Part shown: positions 63,363-64,000 of the stretch, in pieces
Numbering within the stretch: position 1 is the first letter of the stretch
How the letters are laid out: each line of letters starts with the position of its first letter
Origin: Aequorivita lipolytica
GTDB taxonomy: Bacteria; Bacteroidota; Bacteroidia; Flavobacteriales; Flavobacteriaceae
Reading direction: 5' to 3'
DNA length: 64,000 nucleotides
NCBI RefSeq assembly: GCF_007997135.1
Contig: NZ_VORU01000001.1
Coordinates: 124,001 to 188,000 of the forward strand
Program-made: the position numbers and the translations under genes
The notes under the pieces: generated by a model
What the model saw: the letters and a program-made list of their open reading frames with translations, nothing else
Databases searched by the model: none
Told to the model about the DNA's origin: nothing

Positions 63363-64000
63363 TTGTCCGTTTCTCAATCACAATCAATTAACCCGTCAGT
63401 TATCAGGAATTTTACCGAAATAACCAAGCTTCGCCTTTCGGTGAGTGTGGTTTTTTCTTCGGTGGCAGGTTATTTATTGGGAGCTGAAACAATTGACTTT
63501 TTCGTGCTTTTTTTATTGTGTGTTGGTGGCTATTGTATGGTTGGCGCTTCAAATGTTTACAACCAGATCATTGAAAAAGATTTGGACTCGCTAATGGACC
63601 GCACAAAAAACAGGCCGTTGCCCGCAGGACATATGAATGTTCGTTCAGCGTTTATACTTGCAAGTATATTGACCGTTCTAGGTGTTGTTGTACTTTATAC
63701 CATCAATCCTATTACGGCAATGTTTGGCGCCATTTCCATCTTTATGTACGTGAGCCTTTACACGCCCTTAAAAACCAAGACTCCGCTTTCGGTATTTGTG
63801 GGTGCATTTCCTGGGGCCATACCGTTTATGCTGGGTTGGGTTGCGGCAACGGGCCAATTCGGCATTGAATCTGGCACCTTATTTATGGTTCAGTTTTTTT
63901 GGCAGTTTCCACACTTTTGGGCCATTGGCTGGTTCCTTTTTGATGATTATAAGAAAGCGGGATTTTTTATGCTTCCTAACGGAAAACGTGACAAAGGAAC
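63363..64000 (+). CDS. ctaB: heme O synthase (protoheme IX farnesyltransferase), 3' end beyond the window
   Basis: An open frame of 212 codons runs off the right edge. The product has the UbiA/CtaB signature N-x3-E-x-D-x3-D-x2-M-x-R-T (NQIIEKDLDSLMDRT) with the second loop YTPLKTKT, and several TM helices (FVLFLLCVGGYCMVGAS, SAFILASILTVLGVVVL). It farnesylates heme b to heme O on the way to heme A for the aa3 oxidase at 40844-43756. No ATG precedes the family N-terminus (ITKLRLSVSVVFSS), so TTG at 63363 is taken as start. The subunit III genes often found after ctaB would be outside the window. Confidence 0.9.
   Translation, partial: MSVSQSQSINPSVIRNFTEITKLRLSVSVVFSSVAGYLLGAETIDFFVLFLLCVGGYCMVGASNVYNQIIEKDLDSLMDRTKNRPLPAGHMNVRSAFILASILTVLGVVVLYTINPITAMFGAISIFMYVSLYTPLKTKTPLSVFVGAFPGAIPFMLGWVAATGQFGIESGTLFMVQFFWQFPHFWAIGWFLFDDYKKAGFFMLPNGKRDKG

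Noticed and set aside
1-64000. CRISPR arrays, tRNA, rRNA, insertion sequences
   Set aside because: I looked for regularly spaced direct repeats, cloverleaf-like arms with CCA ends, transposase-like proteins and terminal repeats, and saw none convincing by eye.

Overview
This window comes from a member of the Flavobacteriaceae (Bacteroidota). The evidence is a flexirubin/aryl-polyene type pigment cluster, type IX secretion (T9SS) C-terminal sorting domains, the gliding/T9SS protein SprA next to RemB, a complete alternative complex III operon, AT-rich DNA, absence of Shine-Dalgarno sequences, and TAnnTTTG-type -7 promoter boxes. I do not name a genus.

Layout. (1) 1-20280, plus strand: the 3' part of a pigment cluster with tightly packed and often overlapping genes. 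It holds ketosynthases and degenerate ketosynthase-like partners, a methyltransferase, an acyl carrier protein, a hotdog dehydratase, a LolA-like carrier and lipoproteins, a polysaccharide deacetylase-like protein, a GT2-DUF2062 fusion, a trifunctional MMPL exporter/acyltransferase/methyltransferase, a CrtI-like FAD oxidoreductase, a JmjC-like protein, a C45-type acyltransferase lipoprotein and a PaaK-like ligase. A zeta-toxin-like kinase and a small basic partner gene sit inside it (4403-5234). (2) 20283-21686, minus strand: a lipoprotein and a tandem universal stress protein. (3) 21842-26395: rimP-nusA-infB, with an intrinsic-terminator-like hairpin in the leader. (4) 26498-31638, minus strand: two paralogous small T9SS cargo proteins, an S8 subtilase broken by two one-base frameshifts, and a SPOR protein. 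(5) 31956-43756: alternative complex III genes actABCDEF followed by cytochrome c oxidase subunits II and I. (6) 43992-50315: ruvB, a cytochrome P450, queG, maeB and ruvA. (7) 50319-62196: sprA, gcvH, a VanZ-like gene, two tonB-like genes and remB, the gliding/secretion neighbourhood. (8) 62254-64000: an MBL-fold hydrolase (minus) and the 5' part of ctaB.

How the genes work together. The first block would assemble, methylate, esterify and move an aryl-polyene pigment to the envelope; the priming and resorcinol-forming genes usual for flexirubin are not visible and may lie upstream. Blocks 5 and 8 build one respiratory branch (quinol to ACIII to aa3-type oxidase), with CtaB supplying heme O. 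Block 7 encodes the giant translocon barrel SprA. It also carries three consecutive genes sharing one TonB-C-terminal-like domain, two inner-membrane anchored and one fused to the outer-membrane protein RemB. I regard that arrangement as the most suggestive protein-level observation. At the DNA level the most notable signals are the rimP leader hairpin, a probable short terminated transcript before ruvB, three helically phased repeats before the broken subtilase, a palindrome over the maeB -7 box, and two copies of a long imperfect inverted repeat in the pigment cluster.
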